Below are positions 1-9,270 of a stretch of 64,000 nucleotides of DNA, in pieces; positions within the stretch are counted from its first letter, which is position 1, and the number at the start of each line of letters is the position of its first letter. The stretch comes from Allobosea psychrotolerans (lineage in GTDB: Bacteria; Pseudomonadota; Alphaproteobacteria; Rhizobiales; Beijerinckiaceae). The stretch is taken from NCBI RefSeq assembly GCF_002917105.1, contig NZ_PQFZ01000022.1, positions 1 through 64,000 on the forward strand. Direction: 5' to 3'. A model generated the notes under the pieces. The model saw nothing but the letters and a program-made list of their open reading frames with translations, had not been told where the DNA came from and did no database searches. The position numbers and the translations under genes were made by a program.

Positions 1-1955
1 CGCTGCGCCAGCGTGCGCACCTCCGAGGCCACGACCGCAAAGCCCTTGCCGGCATCGCCGGCGCGCGCCGCTTCCACCGCCGCGTTCAGCGCCAGGAGAT
101 TGGTCTGGAAGGCGATGTCGTCGATCACCCGGATGATGTCGGAGATCTTCTGCGAGGCGCTCTCGATGCGCGCCATCGCAGCGACAGCCTCGGTCGCGAT
201 CGTGCCGCCCGACTGCGCTGCCTGCATCGCCTCGGTTGCGATCGCGGCGGCCTGCCTGGAAGCCTGGGCCGAGGCCTTCACCGAGGCTGCGAGCTCCTCG
301 GTCGTGGCTGCGGTCTCCTCCAGCGAGCTCGCCTGCTCCTCGGTGCGCTTCGACAGGTCGTCGGCGCCCATGGTGATCTCGCGCGCCGCCAGGCCGACAT
401 CCGCCGAGGTCGTCTGGATCGTGCGCACCGTCGAAGACAGCCGGTCGACCGTCTCGTTGATCGCGCCCTTGAGCTCGGCGAACTTGCCGCGATAGGCCGT
501 CTCGATCCGGGCGGTCAGGTCGCCGCCCGCCACCGCCTGCAGGGCGGCGGCGAATTCGGACGTGGCGCTGTCGACCACCGCGTTGATCTCGTTGATGCCG
601 GCGACGAGCTTCTGCATCTGCTCGTCGGCATGCTCGATCTCGAGCCGCGCCGAGAAATCGCCCGACGCCGCAGCTGCGACGACCTCGCCGACATCGGAGA
701 CCACGGCCTCCATCGACTGCGCCCGCGCCAGGCGAGCGGCCGAGGCCGTGCGCTCCTGCTCTTCCAGAGCCCGAACCTTGACCAGATTTTCGCGATAGGC
801 CTCAAGCGCGTTGCCAAGCGCCCCCACTTCATCGGGACAAGGCGCGGCGGGAACAGCCTCGTCGATGTCGCCGGCCTGCATGCGCGCAAGCGCGACATTC
901 ATGCCGGTCAGCGGGTTCGCGATGCGCTTCTGGATGCCGCGCCAGCTTGCTGCGCACAGGGTCAGCAGCGCGACAAGCAGGCCGGCAATCAGGGCCAGCC
1001 GGGTCAGGGCGTAATTGCTCTGCGCCGCAGTCGTCGATCGCATCTCGTCCAGCGATTGGGTGACCGCGCCAACGATGGCATTGAAGGGCCCGTTGCACAT
1101 TGCGGTCCAGTCCTCGGCGCCGATGACGGCGCCTGCGCCCTGACCCAGCTTGCCGACAAGCTGGTCCATTGCCTGGTTTGCAGTGGCGACTTCGCCGGTC
1201 GCAACGCCGACCTTGCGCGCAAGCTCGGGCGAGATGCCGGCGCGCGTGGCGAGTTGCCCCAACTGGGTCTGCGCCGCATTGCTCGCACCGCGCAATTCGC
1301 CGAACTGTTTCCATTGTGGCGGGGTGAGCGCCTGGCCGGAGCCGAGCGAGGCACGCAGCAATGAGCATTGCGTGCCGTAGTTCGAGCGCAGGGCCCAGGC
1401 GGTGGCCTTGAATGCCTGAAGCTCCGCGAGCGCGGGATCGGTCAGGCGAACGGCCAGCGACGCCGCATCGGAGGCTTTGGTCAGCGCGCTCTCGATGGCG
1501 CCGACGGCGTTGTACCAGGGCATGGTCGCAGCCAGGCTGCGCTGCGCCCGCGGCTTTGCGGCCTCGGCGTCCAGATCGGGAATCTTGCCCTGCATGGCCT
1601 TCTCAGCCTGCAGGATGGCGGCAGAATAGGCCGAACGCTCCGCCAGATCGACGGCTTCGAGCTTCGCTACGGCTGTCGCGATCTGGTTTCGCGATGACTC
1701 CACGATCGAACGGATCGTCGCGCCGGCATCGTCCTTGGCCTGCAGGCTGGTCTGGGCCTTGCCGCGATCGGAGCGGATTGAATTGCCCGTGAGCAGCAAG
1801 GCGCGATCCGCCTCGACCAGACCGGCCAGCCGGTGGCTGGTGCGCATGTCGATGACCGCATCATAGGCGAGATAGCCGAGCGTGCCGAGGCCAGGCAGGC
1901 AGACGGCCGCCATGGTCGCCAGCAGGTACTGCCGAATGGAACTCGGGAAGATCAT
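1..1955 (-). CDS. Methyl-accepting chemotaxis protein (3' end outside window)
   Basis: A continuous minus-strand frame runs from an ATG at 1955 off the left edge. It encodes a transmembrane chemoreceptor that senses a signal outside the inner membrane and controls the CheA kinase. The first membrane segment lies near residues 8-27. A periplasmic region of about 290 residues follows, then a second membrane segment near 315-338, a HAMP-like region, and the conserved signalling hairpin near residues 600-650, which reads FQTNLLALNAAVEAARAG. The C-terminal end is missing because the window starts there. An in-frame GTG lies one codon upstream (1958), so the start could be either. No che genes are adjacent. 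The ligand cannot be told from sequence. The family call is secure. Confidence 0.93.
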   Translation of the reverse strand, partial: MIFPSSIRQYLLATMAAVCLPGLGTLGYLAYDAVIDMRTSHRLAGLVEADRALLLTGNSIRSDRGKAQTSLQAKDDAGATIRSIVESSRNQIATAVAKLEAVDLAERSAYSAAILQAEKAMQGKIPDLDAEAAKPRAQRSLAATMPWYNAVGAIESALTKASDAASLAVRLTDPALAELQAFKATAWALRSNYGTQCSLLRASLGSGQALTPPQWKQFGELRGASNAAQTQLGQLATRAGISPELARKVGVATGEVATANQAMDQLVGKLGQGAGAVIGAEDWTAMCNGPFNAIVGAVTQSLDEMRSTTAAQSNYALTRLALIAGLLVALLTLCAASWRGIQKRIANPLTGMNVALARMQAGDIDEAVPAAPCPDEVGALGNALEAYRENLVKVRALEEQERTASAARLARAQSMEAVVSDVGEVVAAAASGDFSARLEIEHADEQMQKLVAGINEINAVVDSATSEFAAALQAVAGGDLTARIETAYRGKFAELKGAINETVDRLSSTVRTIQTTSADVGLAAREITMGADDLSKRTEEQASSLEETAATTEELAASVKASAQASRQAAAIATEAMQAAQSGGTIATEAVAAMARIESASQKISDIIRVIDDIAFQTNLLALNAAVEAARAGDAGKGFAVVASEVRTLAQ

Positions 1956-2105
1956 CACGGCACCTGGAACAGGGTTCAATCCGGCAGCGGTTGCGGCCGG
2001 CACCATAGGTTCAGCTAAAATGCTGCGAATTCGGTTAATATTGCCTCAAATGGCTCGACATGGCTGGCACGATGACGCTGAGGTCGACCATCCCGCAGAG
2101 GCTCC

Positions 2106-2522
2106 ATGACCATGGCGTTTGCGATAAAGGCCGCAATCGGCGATCCGCATGCGGCAACCTTCGTCTTTGCCGGACAGAAGACGATGTATGGCGGAAAGCG
2201 CATCGCGGCGAGCGACGTGATCTATATCTTCGCCAGCGAGAACGAGGCCGGGCAAGGTTTGCTCGCGCGTGGTGTCGTCGCCTCCGCCGAGCCCCTCCCA
2301 AGACGGCCCGGTGTCGAGCGCCAGACCCCGCGCGTCAGCATCGCCGTCGAACGCACCGCGCTGGCGCGGCGGGCGTTGGGACGCGGCGCGCTGAAGCCTT
2401 TCGTATCCTGGAGCGACGGCAGGCCGGAGACCGAGCTGAATTTCAAATTCTATCGCCAGGCGACCAACAAGATCGTGGCTATTTCGGATGAGGCGGCGGC
2501 GTTCCTCGAAAGCTTCTTCTAG
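2106..2522 (+). CDS. Conserved hypothetical protein, possible PUA/EVE-like fold
   Basis: This 138-residue soluble protein is divergent from the chemoreceptor. It has no signal peptide or membrane segment. The stretch around residues 18-55 (FVFAGQKTMYGGKRI, then SDVIYIFASENEAGQG and ARGVV) resembles the start of PUA/EVE-like small-molecule or modified-base binding domains, where a beta strand is followed by a 'gDviyfy' strand and a G-rich turn. That resemblance is weak and is inference only. A second in-frame ATG lies two codons downstream; the first was chosen because a GAGG-like site precedes it. A dispersed palindromic repeat begins at its stop codon. Confidence 0.6.
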   Translation: MTMAFAIKAAIGDPHAATFVFAGQKTMYGGKRIAASDVIYIFASENEAGQGLLARGVVASAEPLPRRPGVERQTPRVSIAVERTALARRALGRGALKPFVSWSDGRPETELNFKFYRQATNKIVAISDEAAAFLESFF

Positions 2523-2581
2523 AGCGTTTTCGAGCGAAGTGGAGACCGGTTCGCGTCAAGAAAACGCGTTAAAGCAAGAAC
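2521..2581. repeat. Dispersed palindromic repeat, copy A
   Basis: This is a compact hairpin. GCGTTTTC at 2524-2531 pairs with GAAAACGC at 2560-2567, and GCGAA at 2534-2538 pairs with TTCGC at 2550-2554, around an ACCGGT core. A second copy with 19 of 21 identical core bases is at 56093-56152. It sits between convergent genes and may double as a transcription stop. Elements of this look are common in rhizobial genomes, which is recalled family knowledge. Confidence 0.7.
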
Positions 2582-3604
2582 CTAACTCCCCGCCCCTGCC
2601 GCCCAGAGCCCGAAGAACAGCGCCGCGCCCAGCACGGCGACAAAGCCCGCGGCCAGAAGCTCCAGCCCGGCGATCAATCTGGCACTGCGCAGGGTGCCGC
2701 CGCCGGCCAATCTGAGCGCCGCGAATTTGAAGAACACGGCAAGCGCCGCGAGCGCTCCCGTCGTCAGCGCCGTGCCGAGCGCCATGGCGAAGGCCGCGGC
2801 GATGCCGGCCCAGAGCAGGCCCTGCGAGGCCGAGAAGACCAGGATGATCAGCGCCCCCGCGCAAGGGCGCAGGCCCGCCGCAAAGACCACACCCGCCATC
2901 TCGCGCCAGCTCTTGAGACGCGAGATCTCCTCGGGACCGGGCATATGGACATGGTCGCAGGTCGGGTCATGCGCCTGCGCGCCGTGGCCGAGCGCCAGCA
3001 GCGCCCCGGCCTTGCGCCAGAGCACGAAGAGGCCGACGAGCGCGACAAGTGCGAAACTCGCCTGCTCGACCATGTCGGCCGCGGTGGTCATGGTTTGCGC
3101 CGTCGCCCTCAAGGCCAGCGTCAGCGTGCTGACCAGCGCGATGGCGACGAGCGCCTGCAGGATCGCCGCCGCGAAGCTCAGGCCCAGCCCCCGCCGCAGG
3201 CTGCGGTTGTCGGCGACGATATAGCCCGAGATCACCGCCTTGCCATGGCCGGGACCGGCGGCATGGAAGACGCCGTAACCGAAGGCCAGCGCCATCAGGC
3301 TCCAGAGCGCGGCCGGGCTTTGATGGATCGCCTTCAGAGCCGCCGTCAATTCGCGGTAGAAGGAGGATTGCCAGGCCAGCAGCAATCCGCCGATCCCGGT
3401 CGTCGAGGGCAGCGCCTCGCGCGGCATCCCCCCGCCGAAGGGATTGCGCGGCGGCGGTGGCGGCACCGGGCTCAGGCTCGTGACGAAATGCGCCAGCAGC
3501 CCCAGGACGCCCGCGACCAGCGCCAGCGTGACCACGACGACGATCAACCGGCGCGACAGCGAAGGCCAGGCGAGCGGGGGCGATTGCGACGGGGTCAGGG
3601 ACAT
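2582..3604 (-). CDS. NicO-family nickel/cobalt transporter
   Basis: This 340-residue inner-membrane protein has about seven predicted membrane segments. The NicO/RcnA family exports or imports Ni2+ or Co2+. The signature FHAAGPGHGK is at residues 113-122 and the second conserved GLRPCAGAL at 244-252. A His/Cys-rich loop (HDPTCDHVH, 212-220) between them is a likely metal-binding segment. A proline-rich linker follows the first membrane helix (residues 46-56). It lies 7 bases downstream of the DUF1007 gene on the same strand, a pairing often seen in alphaproteobacteria. The direction of transport is not shown by sequence. RcnA-like efflux is somewhat favoured by the His-rich loop. Confidence 0.88.
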   Translation of the reverse strand: MSLTPSQSPPLAWPSLSRRLIVVVVTLALVAGVLGLLAHFVTSLSPVPPPPPRNPFGGGMPREALPSTTGIGGLLLAWQSSFYRELTAALKAIHQSPAALWSLMALAFGYGVFHAAGPGHGKAVISGYIVADNRSLRRGLGLSFAAAILQALVAIALVSTLTLALRATAQTMTTAADMVEQASFALVALVGLFVLWRKAGALLALGHGAQAHDPTCDHVHMPGPEEISRLKSWREMAGVVFAAGLRPCAGALIILVFSASQGLLWAGIAAAFAMALGTALTTGALAALAVFFKFAALRLAGGGTLRSARLIAGLELLAAGFVAVLGAALFFGLWAAGAGS

Positions 3605-3611
3605 GACGCGA

Positions 3612-4262
3612 TCAAGGACATGCGACCAGCGCGCGGGTCGTCACCTGGAAACCGCTCATATCCGGCGTGGCGGTGATGTCCTCCTGCGCCAGCTTGAGCT
3701 GGGTGGCCGCATCGAGCTTGGGCGGGCGTGCGACCCGCACGACGCAGCCCTTGGGCGCATCGCGCGTGATCACGGCATCGGGTGCATCGACGATGTCGAA
3801 GGCGACGAAATAGGTGGGATCGCCGATCTCCAGCCCGACCGAGCGGACCGATTTGATCGGCGTCTTCAGCGGCAGGGTGTAGCTCAGGGTCAGGATCTTG
3901 TTCTCGAAGGCGAGGCTCGCCTCGGTCGGCTCGCCGAATTCCTGCGCCTTGCCATTGGCCTTGGCGGTGGTGAAGAAGCCGACCTCGGGCAGCGACTCCA
4001 TATTGACCTTGGCGAGGTCGACCAGTTCGTCGGGCGTCAGCTTGCCGTCGCCGTTCTTGTCGAGCCCTTGCGTGATATAGGCGGAATAGGCCTCGTCGAA
4101 GCTCCAGATGTGCTTCAGCGCCGTCACCGCCCCGTCGGGGCCGAAGACGATCTCGGCGCGCGCCGAGACGAAGACATGCGGATGCGCGCTCGCCGGGGTG
4201 GACAGAACGGCCCACCAGCCCAGAGCCGCGACCAAGGCGGCGGTGATGGCACGGCGCTTCAA
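3612..4262 (-). CDS. DUF1007 family periplasmic protein with an EF-hand-like loop
   Basis: This 216-residue secreted protein has a signal peptide that ends near residue 26 (ASA before HPHV). Mature DUF1007 proteins characteristically begin with such a HPH motif, which could bind metal. Residues 68-79 form a complete 12-position EF-hand loop (D68, N70, D72, K74, E79; DKNGDGKLTPDE). The family is normally found beside NicO permeases, as here, and is thought to act as the periplasmic partner of the metal transporter. That role is inferred from context, not proven. It is the first gene of a two-gene minus-strand operon. Confidence 0.85.
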   Translation of the reverse strand: MKRRAITAALVAALGWWAVLSTPASAHPHVFVSARAEIVFGPDGAVTALKHIWSFDEAYSAYITQGLDKNGDGKLTPDELVDLAKVNMESLPEVGFFTTAKANGKAQEFGEPTEASLAFENKILTLSYTLPLKTPIKSVRSVGLEIGDPTYFVAFDIVDAPDAVITRDAPKGCVVRVARPPKLDAATQLKLAQEDITATPDMSGFQVTTRALVACP

Positions 4263-4447
4263 GGGGCGGCTCCTTCGCGTGAGGCCGAAACCTGGCGGAT
4301 CATGGTTAACCTATTATGAACACGCCACTTGCCGATGGTTTGCGTCGCAACCAGCCTTCCCCCGTAAACGAGGCCAAATCGCGGCGCAGCATCGGCCTTC
4401 GCGCAAAGGCTGGAACAATCCCAATCCGAATTGACCCCGGCGCGCCG

Positions 4448-4470
4448 ATATGTCAGCCTTACTGACATAT
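4448..4470. promoter_or_regulatory. Perfect inverted repeat upstream of the indolepyruvate oxidoreductase gene
   Basis: Arms ATATGTCAG (4448-4456) and CTGACATAT (4462-4470) are perfect 9-base complements around a 5-base spacer, 83 bases before the chosen ATG. The symmetry, A/T-rich ends and position are those of an operator for a dimeric regulator such as a TetR-type repressor. The protein that binds it is not evident in the window; the Crp/Fnr gene at 8209 is one candidate. Confidence 0.65.
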
Positions 4471-4553
4471 TAAAGAGTTGGGCGATGCCTAGCTTGGAGG
4501 CTGGATCAACCGGCCCCATAGTCTGGAAACGGGACGATCTGGGGAGGTCGGCC

Positions 4554-7500
4554 ATGGCCGAGACGCAGCGGAACTCCGGCTCTGTCGCCAAGGCGGCGAC
4601 CAGCCTGCGCGAGGTCGCGCTCGACGACAAATACGACCTGTCCAAGCAAAAGATCTTCCTGACCGGGACACAGGCGATCGCGCGCATGCTGATGGTCCAG
4701 CGCGAGCGCGACAGGCTTGCCGGCCTTAACACCGCAGGCTTCGTCTCCGGCTATCGCGGCTCGCCGCTCGGCGGCCTCGACCAGCAGCTTTCGCGCGCCG
4801 GCAGGCAGCTCAAGGCAGCAAACATCGTCTTCCAGCCCGGGCTGAACGAGGACCTCGCCGCCACGGCCGTCTGGGGCACGCAGCAGGCGGAGCTCCAGGG
4901 CGAGGGCAAATATGACGGCGTCTTCGCGCTCTGGTACGGCAAGGGTCCGGGCGTCGACCGCACCGGCGACGTCTTCCGCCACGGCAACATGGCCGGCACC
5001 TCGCCCCATGGCGGCGTGATCTGCCTGATGGGCGACGACCACACGGCCGAGTCCTCGACCAACGCCCACCAGACCGAATTCGTCCTCGTCGACCGGATGA
5101 TGCCGATCCTGAATCCCGCCGGCGTGCAGGAGATCATGGATTATGCCCTGCATGGCCTCGCGCTCTCGCGCTTCGCCTCGGTCTGGGTCGGCATCAAATG
5201 CGTCAAGGACAACATCGAATCGACGGCGTCCGTCGATGGCGCGATCGACCGCGTGACGATCACCCTCCCCGATGATTTCGTGATGCCGCCGGGCGGCCTG
5301 AGCATTCGCCGCGAGCTCGATTTCCTCGACCAGGAGAAGCGCCTGCACATCCACAAGCGCGCTGCGATCCTTGCTTACCTGCGCGCCAACAAGCTCAACC
5401 AGACCATCACCTCCGGCGGCAAGAGCCCGCGCATCGGCATCATCACCGTCGGCAAATCCTATCTCGACGTGCGCCAGGCTCTTGAGGATCTCGGCATCGA
5501 CGAGGTCCGGGCGAACGATCTCGGCATCCGCCTGTTCAAGGTCGCCTGCCCCTGGCCACTCGACCCTTCCGAACTCAAGAGTTTCGCCGCCGGGCTCGAC
5601 CTCGTCATGGTCGTCGAGGAGAAGCGCTCGCTGATCGAGGTCCAGCTCCGCGAGGAGCTTTACGGCTCGGAAGCCCAGCCGATGGTGATCGGCAAGAAGG
5701 ACGAAGCCGGCGAATGGCTGTTCCCGGTCCATGGCGCGCTCGACCCCAACGATGTCGCGATCGCGCTCGGAGCGCGCCTGCTGCAGTACCAAGACGATTC
5801 CGTTCTGCGCGGGCGCCTGGAGGAGATCGCCAAAGCGCAGGGACGGCTCGCGGAAGCCCAGGAGGTCGCCAAGCGCACGCCCTATTACTGCTCGGGCTGC
5901 CCGCATAACAGCTCGACCGTGGTGCCTGAAGGCTCGCGCGCCTATGCCGGCATCGGCTGCCACTACATGGTGCAGTGGATGGACCGCTCGACCACCGGCT
6001 TCACCCAGATGGGCGGCGAAGGCGCGAACTGGATAGGTGAGGCGCCCTTTTCCACCCGCAACCACGTCTTCCAGAATCTCGGCGACGGCACCTACACCCA
6101 TTCCGGCTCGCTCGCGATCCGCTGGGCCGTCGCGGCTGGCGTGAACATCACCTACAAATTGCTCTACAACGACGCGGTCGCGATGACCGGCGGCCAGCAG
6201 GCCGAAGGGCATCTCTCGCCCGACCAGATGGCACGCCAGATCGCCGGCGAGGGCGTCCAGCGCATCGCAATCGTCAGCGATGATCCCGACAAATACCCGC
6301 CCGGAACGATCTGGCCGCCCGGCACGACGTTTCACCACCGCGACGATCTCGACGCCGTCCAGCGCGAGCTGAGGCAGGTGCCCGGCGTCTCGCTGCTGCT
6401 CTACGACCAGACCTGCGCCACCGAGAAGCGCCGCCGGCGCAAGCGCGGCACCTATCCCGATCCCGACAAGCGCGTCATCGTCAACGAACTGGTCTGCGAG
6501 GGCTGCGGCGATTGCGGCGTCAAGTCGAACTGCGTCTCGGTGCAGCCGCTTGAAACCGAATTCGGCCGCAAGCGCCAGATCGACCAGTCCAACTGCAACA
6601 AGGATTTCTCCTGCGTGAAGGGCTTTTGCCCGTCCTTCGTCACCGTGCACGGCGCTCGGCCCAAAAAGGCCGAGCCACGCAAGCTCGACGCCGGCGCACT
6701 CGGCGCAGGCGACATCCCCGAACCGCAACTGCCAACCCTAGACAAGAGCTTCGCAGTGATCGTCACCGGCGTCGGCGGCACCGGCGTCGTCACCATAGGC
6801 GCCATCCTCGGCATGGCGGCTCATCTCGAGGGCAAAGGTTGCGGCATGATCGACATGGCCGGCCTCGCCCAGAAAGGCGGCGCGGTCTTCAGCCATGTCA
6901 AGCTCGCCCCGACGCCCGACGACATCCACGCCATCCGCGTCTCCGCTGGGCAGGCCGACCTCGTGCTCGGCTGCGACCTCACCGTCACCGGCTCGAAGAA
7001 AGTGCTCGGCGCGATCAAGCCGATGGCCGCGACCGTCGTCGTCAACACGGCCGAGAGCCTGCCGGGCGATTTTACCCGCAATGCCGATTTCTCGCTGCCG
7101 ATCGAGCGCATCAAGCGCTCGATCCTCTCGGCCTCGAGCCGCGACCAGACCCATTTCGTCGATGCGACCGCAGCAGCCGTCGCCTTTCTCGGCAATGCCA
7201 TTGCCGCCAACATGTTCATGCTCGGCTACGCCTGGCAGTTCGGCAGCGTGCCCTTGTCGCGCGCGGCGCTCTTGCGCGCGATCGAGCTCAATGGTGAAGC
7301 CGTGGCGATGAACAGCCAAGCTTTCGAGCTCGGCCGCCGCGCCGCGCATGATCCCGCTGCGCTGGTCGCCGCCCTGTCGGAGGCCAAGGCCCCGACGCAG
7401 GCGCGGCATATCTCGGCTTCGCTCGACGAGATCATCGCTCGGCGCGTCAGCGTCCTCACCGCCTACCAGAACGCAGCCTATGCCGCCCGCTATCGCGAAC

Positions 7501-8108
7501 GCGTCGAACGCGTGCAGGCGAAGGAAACGGAAGTTCTGCCAGGCCAGCGCGCCCTGACCGAAACCGTCGCGCGCTATCTCTTCAAGCTGATGGCCTATAA
7601 GGACGAATACGAGGTCGCCCGGCTCTATGCCGACGGCTCGTTCCAGCGCCAGGTCGAGGCGACCTTCGAATCGACCAGCGCCTCGGGCCAGAAGCTGCGC
7701 TACGAGTTCAACCTGGCCCCGCCGCTGCTGGCCAGGCGCGATCCCGTCACCGGTATTCCCCGCAAGATCAGCTTCGGCCCCTGGATGATGTCGGCCTTCG
7801 GCCTGTTGGCGAAGCTGAAGGGCCTGCGCGGCACGGCCTTCGACATCTTCGGCTACACGCAGGAGCGCCGTACCGAGCGCGCCCTGATCGGCGCCTATGA
7901 GACGCTGATCGGCGAAATCCTGGCGAAGCTCTCGGTCGAGAACCACGCGCTCTGCATCGCGCTCGCCGCGACGCCTGAAAAGATCCGCGGCTTCGGCCAT
8001 GTCAAGGACCGGCACCTCAAGGCGGCGAAGGCCGAAGAGGCGGAGTTGCTGGCGAAGCTGCGCGATGGTTCTGTTGCCGCATTGGCAATGCCGAAGGCGG
8101 CGGAATAG
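4554..8108 (+). CDS. Indolepyruvate ferredoxin oxidoreductase, fused alpha-beta subunits
   Basis: This 1184-residue thiamine-diphosphate and iron-sulfur enzyme oxidises aryl-pyruvates (indolepyruvate, phenylpyruvate) or a related 2-oxoacid to the acyl-CoA. The N-terminal pyrimidine-binding domain has YRGSPLGG. A CSGCPHN motif sits near residue 446, ferredoxin-like cysteines cluster at about 648-660 and 681-692, and the gamma domain begins near 735 with GVGGTGVVT. Fused single-chain enzymes of this length are usual in proteobacteria. The frame is open 41 codons further upstream. ATG 4554 was chosen because a strong GGGGAGG site lies 6 bases before it, and because the longer form would run into the operator. 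The exact 2-oxoacid is unknown. Confidence 0.9.
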   Translation: MAETQRNSGSVAKAATSLREVALDDKYDLSKQKIFLTGTQAIARMLMVQRERDRLAGLNTAGFVSGYRGSPLGGLDQQLSRAGRQLKAANIVFQPGLNEDLAATAVWGTQQAELQGEGKYDGVFALWYGKGPGVDRTGDVFRHGNMAGTSPHGGVICLMGDDHTAESSTNAHQTEFVLVDRMMPILNPAGVQEIMDYALHGLALSRFASVWVGIKCVKDNIESTASVDGAIDRVTITLPDDFVMPPGGLSIRRELDFLDQEKRLHIHKRAAILAYLRANKLNQTITSGGKSPRIGIITVGKSYLDVRQALEDLGIDEVRANDLGIRLFKVACPWPLDPSELKSFAAGLDLVMVVEEKRSLIEVQLREELYGSEAQPMVIGKKDEAGEWLFPVHGALDPNDVAIALGARLLQYQDDSVLRGRLEEIAKAQGRLAEAQEVAKRTPYYCSGCPHNSSTVVPEGSRAYAGIGCHYMVQWMDRSTTGFTQMGGEGANWIGEAPFSTRNHVFQNLGDGTYTHSGSLAIRWAVAAGVNITYKLLYNDAVAMTGGQQAEGHLSPDQMARQIAGEGVQRIAIVSDDPDKYPPGTIWPPGTTFHHRDDLDAVQRELRQVPGVSLLLYDQTCATEKRRRRKRGTYPDPDKRVIVNELVCEGCGDCGVKSNCVSVQPLETEFGRKRQIDQSNCNKDFSCVKGFCPSFVTVHGARPKKAEPRKLDAGALGAGDIPEPQLPTLDKSFAVIVTGVGGTGVVTIGAILGMAAHLEGKGCGMIDMAGLAQKGGAVFSHVKLAPTPDDIHAIRVSAGQADLVLGCDLTVTGSKKVLGAIKPMAATVVVNTAESLPGDFTRNADFSLPIERIKRSILSASSRDQTHFVDATAAAVAFLGNAIAANMFMLGYAWQFGSVPLSRAALLRAIELNGEAVAMNSQAFELGRRAAHDPAALVAALSEAKAPTQARHISASLDEIIARRVSVLTAYQNAAYAARYRERVERVQAKETEVLPGQRALTETVARYLFKLMAYKDEYEVARLYADGSFQRQVEATFESTSASGQKLRYEFNLAPPLLARRDPVTGIPRKISFGPWMMSAFGLLAKLKGLRGTAFDIFGYTQERRTERALIGAYETLIGEILAKLSVENHALCIALAATPEKIRGFGHVKDRHLKAAKAEEAELLAKLRDGSVAALAMPKAAE

Positions 8109-8208
8109 GGAGGAGGTTCCCCGCGCATCTTTTGTCCAGCTTGAGTCGCAACGCGGCCGCGGCCCATACTGAGCCTTCACGCTCCTCCACTTCAGGATCG
8201 CCCCGCCC

Positions 8209-8883
8209 TTGATCCCTCCCGAAGACCTCCGCCGCATTGCCGCCTGGTCGCGCGACCTGACGGAGGTGGAATTCGAGGAGGCGCGGCGCGGCGTCAGCCT
8301 GAAGCTCTATGGCAAGGGCGCCTATATCTGCCATGTCGGCGACCGGCTTGAATCCTGGACCGGCGTCGCCGAGGGGCTGGTCAAGATGTCGACCACCTCC
8401 AAGACCGGCAAGGCCGCGACGCTGGCGGGCATGCGCGCGGGCGCCTGGTTCGGCGAGGGCACGGTGATCAAGGCCGAACCCCGCCGTTACGAGCTCGTCG
8501 CCCTGCGCGAAACCAGGCTCGCGTTGATGCGGCGCTCGACCTTCCTCTGGCTGTTCGAGCACAGCGCCGCCTTCAACCGCTTCCTGGTGCATCAGTTCAA
8601 CGAGCGCCTCGCCCAGTTCATCGCCATCGCCGAGACCGAGCGCACCCTCGATTCGACCGGACGCCTGGCGCGCAATCTCGCCTGGCTGTTCAACCCGATC
8701 CTCTATCCTGATCTCGACCGGACGCTGGCGATCTCACAGGAGGAGCTCGGCCTGCTCGCCGGCATGTCGCGCCAGATCGCCAATCAGGGGCTGGCGAAGC
8801 TCGAGGGCCTGGGTCTGCTGGAGGTTGGACATGGCAGCGTGACGATCTTGGATCTGGAACGGCTGGCGCGCTACGAGGGGTAG
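8209..8883 (+). CDS. Crp/Fnr-family transcriptional regulator
   Basis: This 224-residue regulator has a cyclic-nucleotide-binding-like barrel (about residues 20-125), a dimer helix and a C-terminal winged helix (about 150-210, containing ISQEELGLLAGMSRQIANQGL). It has no Fnr-type N-terminal cysteine cluster. The start is TTG at 8209; the next in-frame ATG would remove the first 63 residues and break the barrel. It lies 100 bases downstream of the oxidoreductase gene and upstream of the CoA-ligase/ABC cluster, so control of this module is plausible. Its 3' end is duplicated at 9271-9347. The effector is not apparent. Confidence 0.88.
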   Translation: MIPPEDLRRIAAWSRDLTEVEFEEARRGVSLKLYGKGAYICHVGDRLESWTGVAEGLVKMSTTSKTGKAATLAGMRAGAWFGEGTVIKAEPRRYELVALRETRLALMRRSTFLWLFEHSAAFNRFLVHQFNERLAQFIAIAETERTLDSTGRLARNLAWLFNPILYPDLDRTLAISQEELGLLAGMSRQIANQGLAKLEGLGLLEVGHGSVTILDLERLARYEG

Positions 8884-8965
8884 TAACAGAACTACAGTCG
8901 CTACCTGCCTAAATTGCGACGGAGATACTCACGCTTCGTTTGCGATCATCAGCTACAATCCTCAA

Positions 8966-9238
8966 ATGACAAAAGACCTGTTGATCGGAGCCTTCTGCAT
9001 CGCCCTCGCGATAATGCTGATCGCTAAGGGATGGCAGCATAGGTCGTTAACGAATGCGCTGGGTCCAGCCATTGCAGGCGCCATCTTCGTTCCAGGATAT
9101 ATTTTGTTTCGTTTCTCATTTGATGGCTTCGCGCTGCTTGGAGCACTTGCCAGCGTGCCATTCATTTTCGTCTATGCACTCGCACTATTCGGGTTAGGGC
9201 GAGCGATGCGGTGGATCACAGGCTACGTTTTCCGGTAG
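8966..9238 (+). CDS. Small hypothetical membrane protein in lower-GC DNA
   Basis: This 90-residue protein is almost entirely hydrophobic, with about three membrane segments (roughly residues 5-20, 32-50 and 58-80) and a basic C-terminus. No family is recognised. By eye its codon use is clearly more A/T-rich than its neighbours (for example TTT, ATA, TTA codons). It lies in a short segment between the crp gene and a decayed copy of the crp tail, which suggests acquired DNA. It may be a real gene or a chance ORF in inserted sequence. Confidence 0.4.
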   Translation: MTKDLLIGAFCIALAIMLIAKGWQHRSLTNALGPAIAGAIFVPGYILFRFSFDGFALLGALASVPFIFVYALALFGLGRAMRWITGYVFR

Positions 9239-9270
9239 CGATCAACAGTCAGAGTTTGACTAGGTTCGCG

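Noticed and set aside
1960..2000. GGAAC followed 17 bases later by CGGTT as a second sigma-EcfG promoter
   Set aside because: The -10 part is CGGT, not CGTT, and the distance to the nearest gene start is over 100 bases. One mismatch in a four-base element is not enough.
4506..6728. A 740-residue minus-strand ORF opposite the indolepyruvate oxidoreductase
   Set aside because: The plus strand carries iron-sulfur and thiamine-enzyme motifs in order. The minus ORF is a codon-position artefact.
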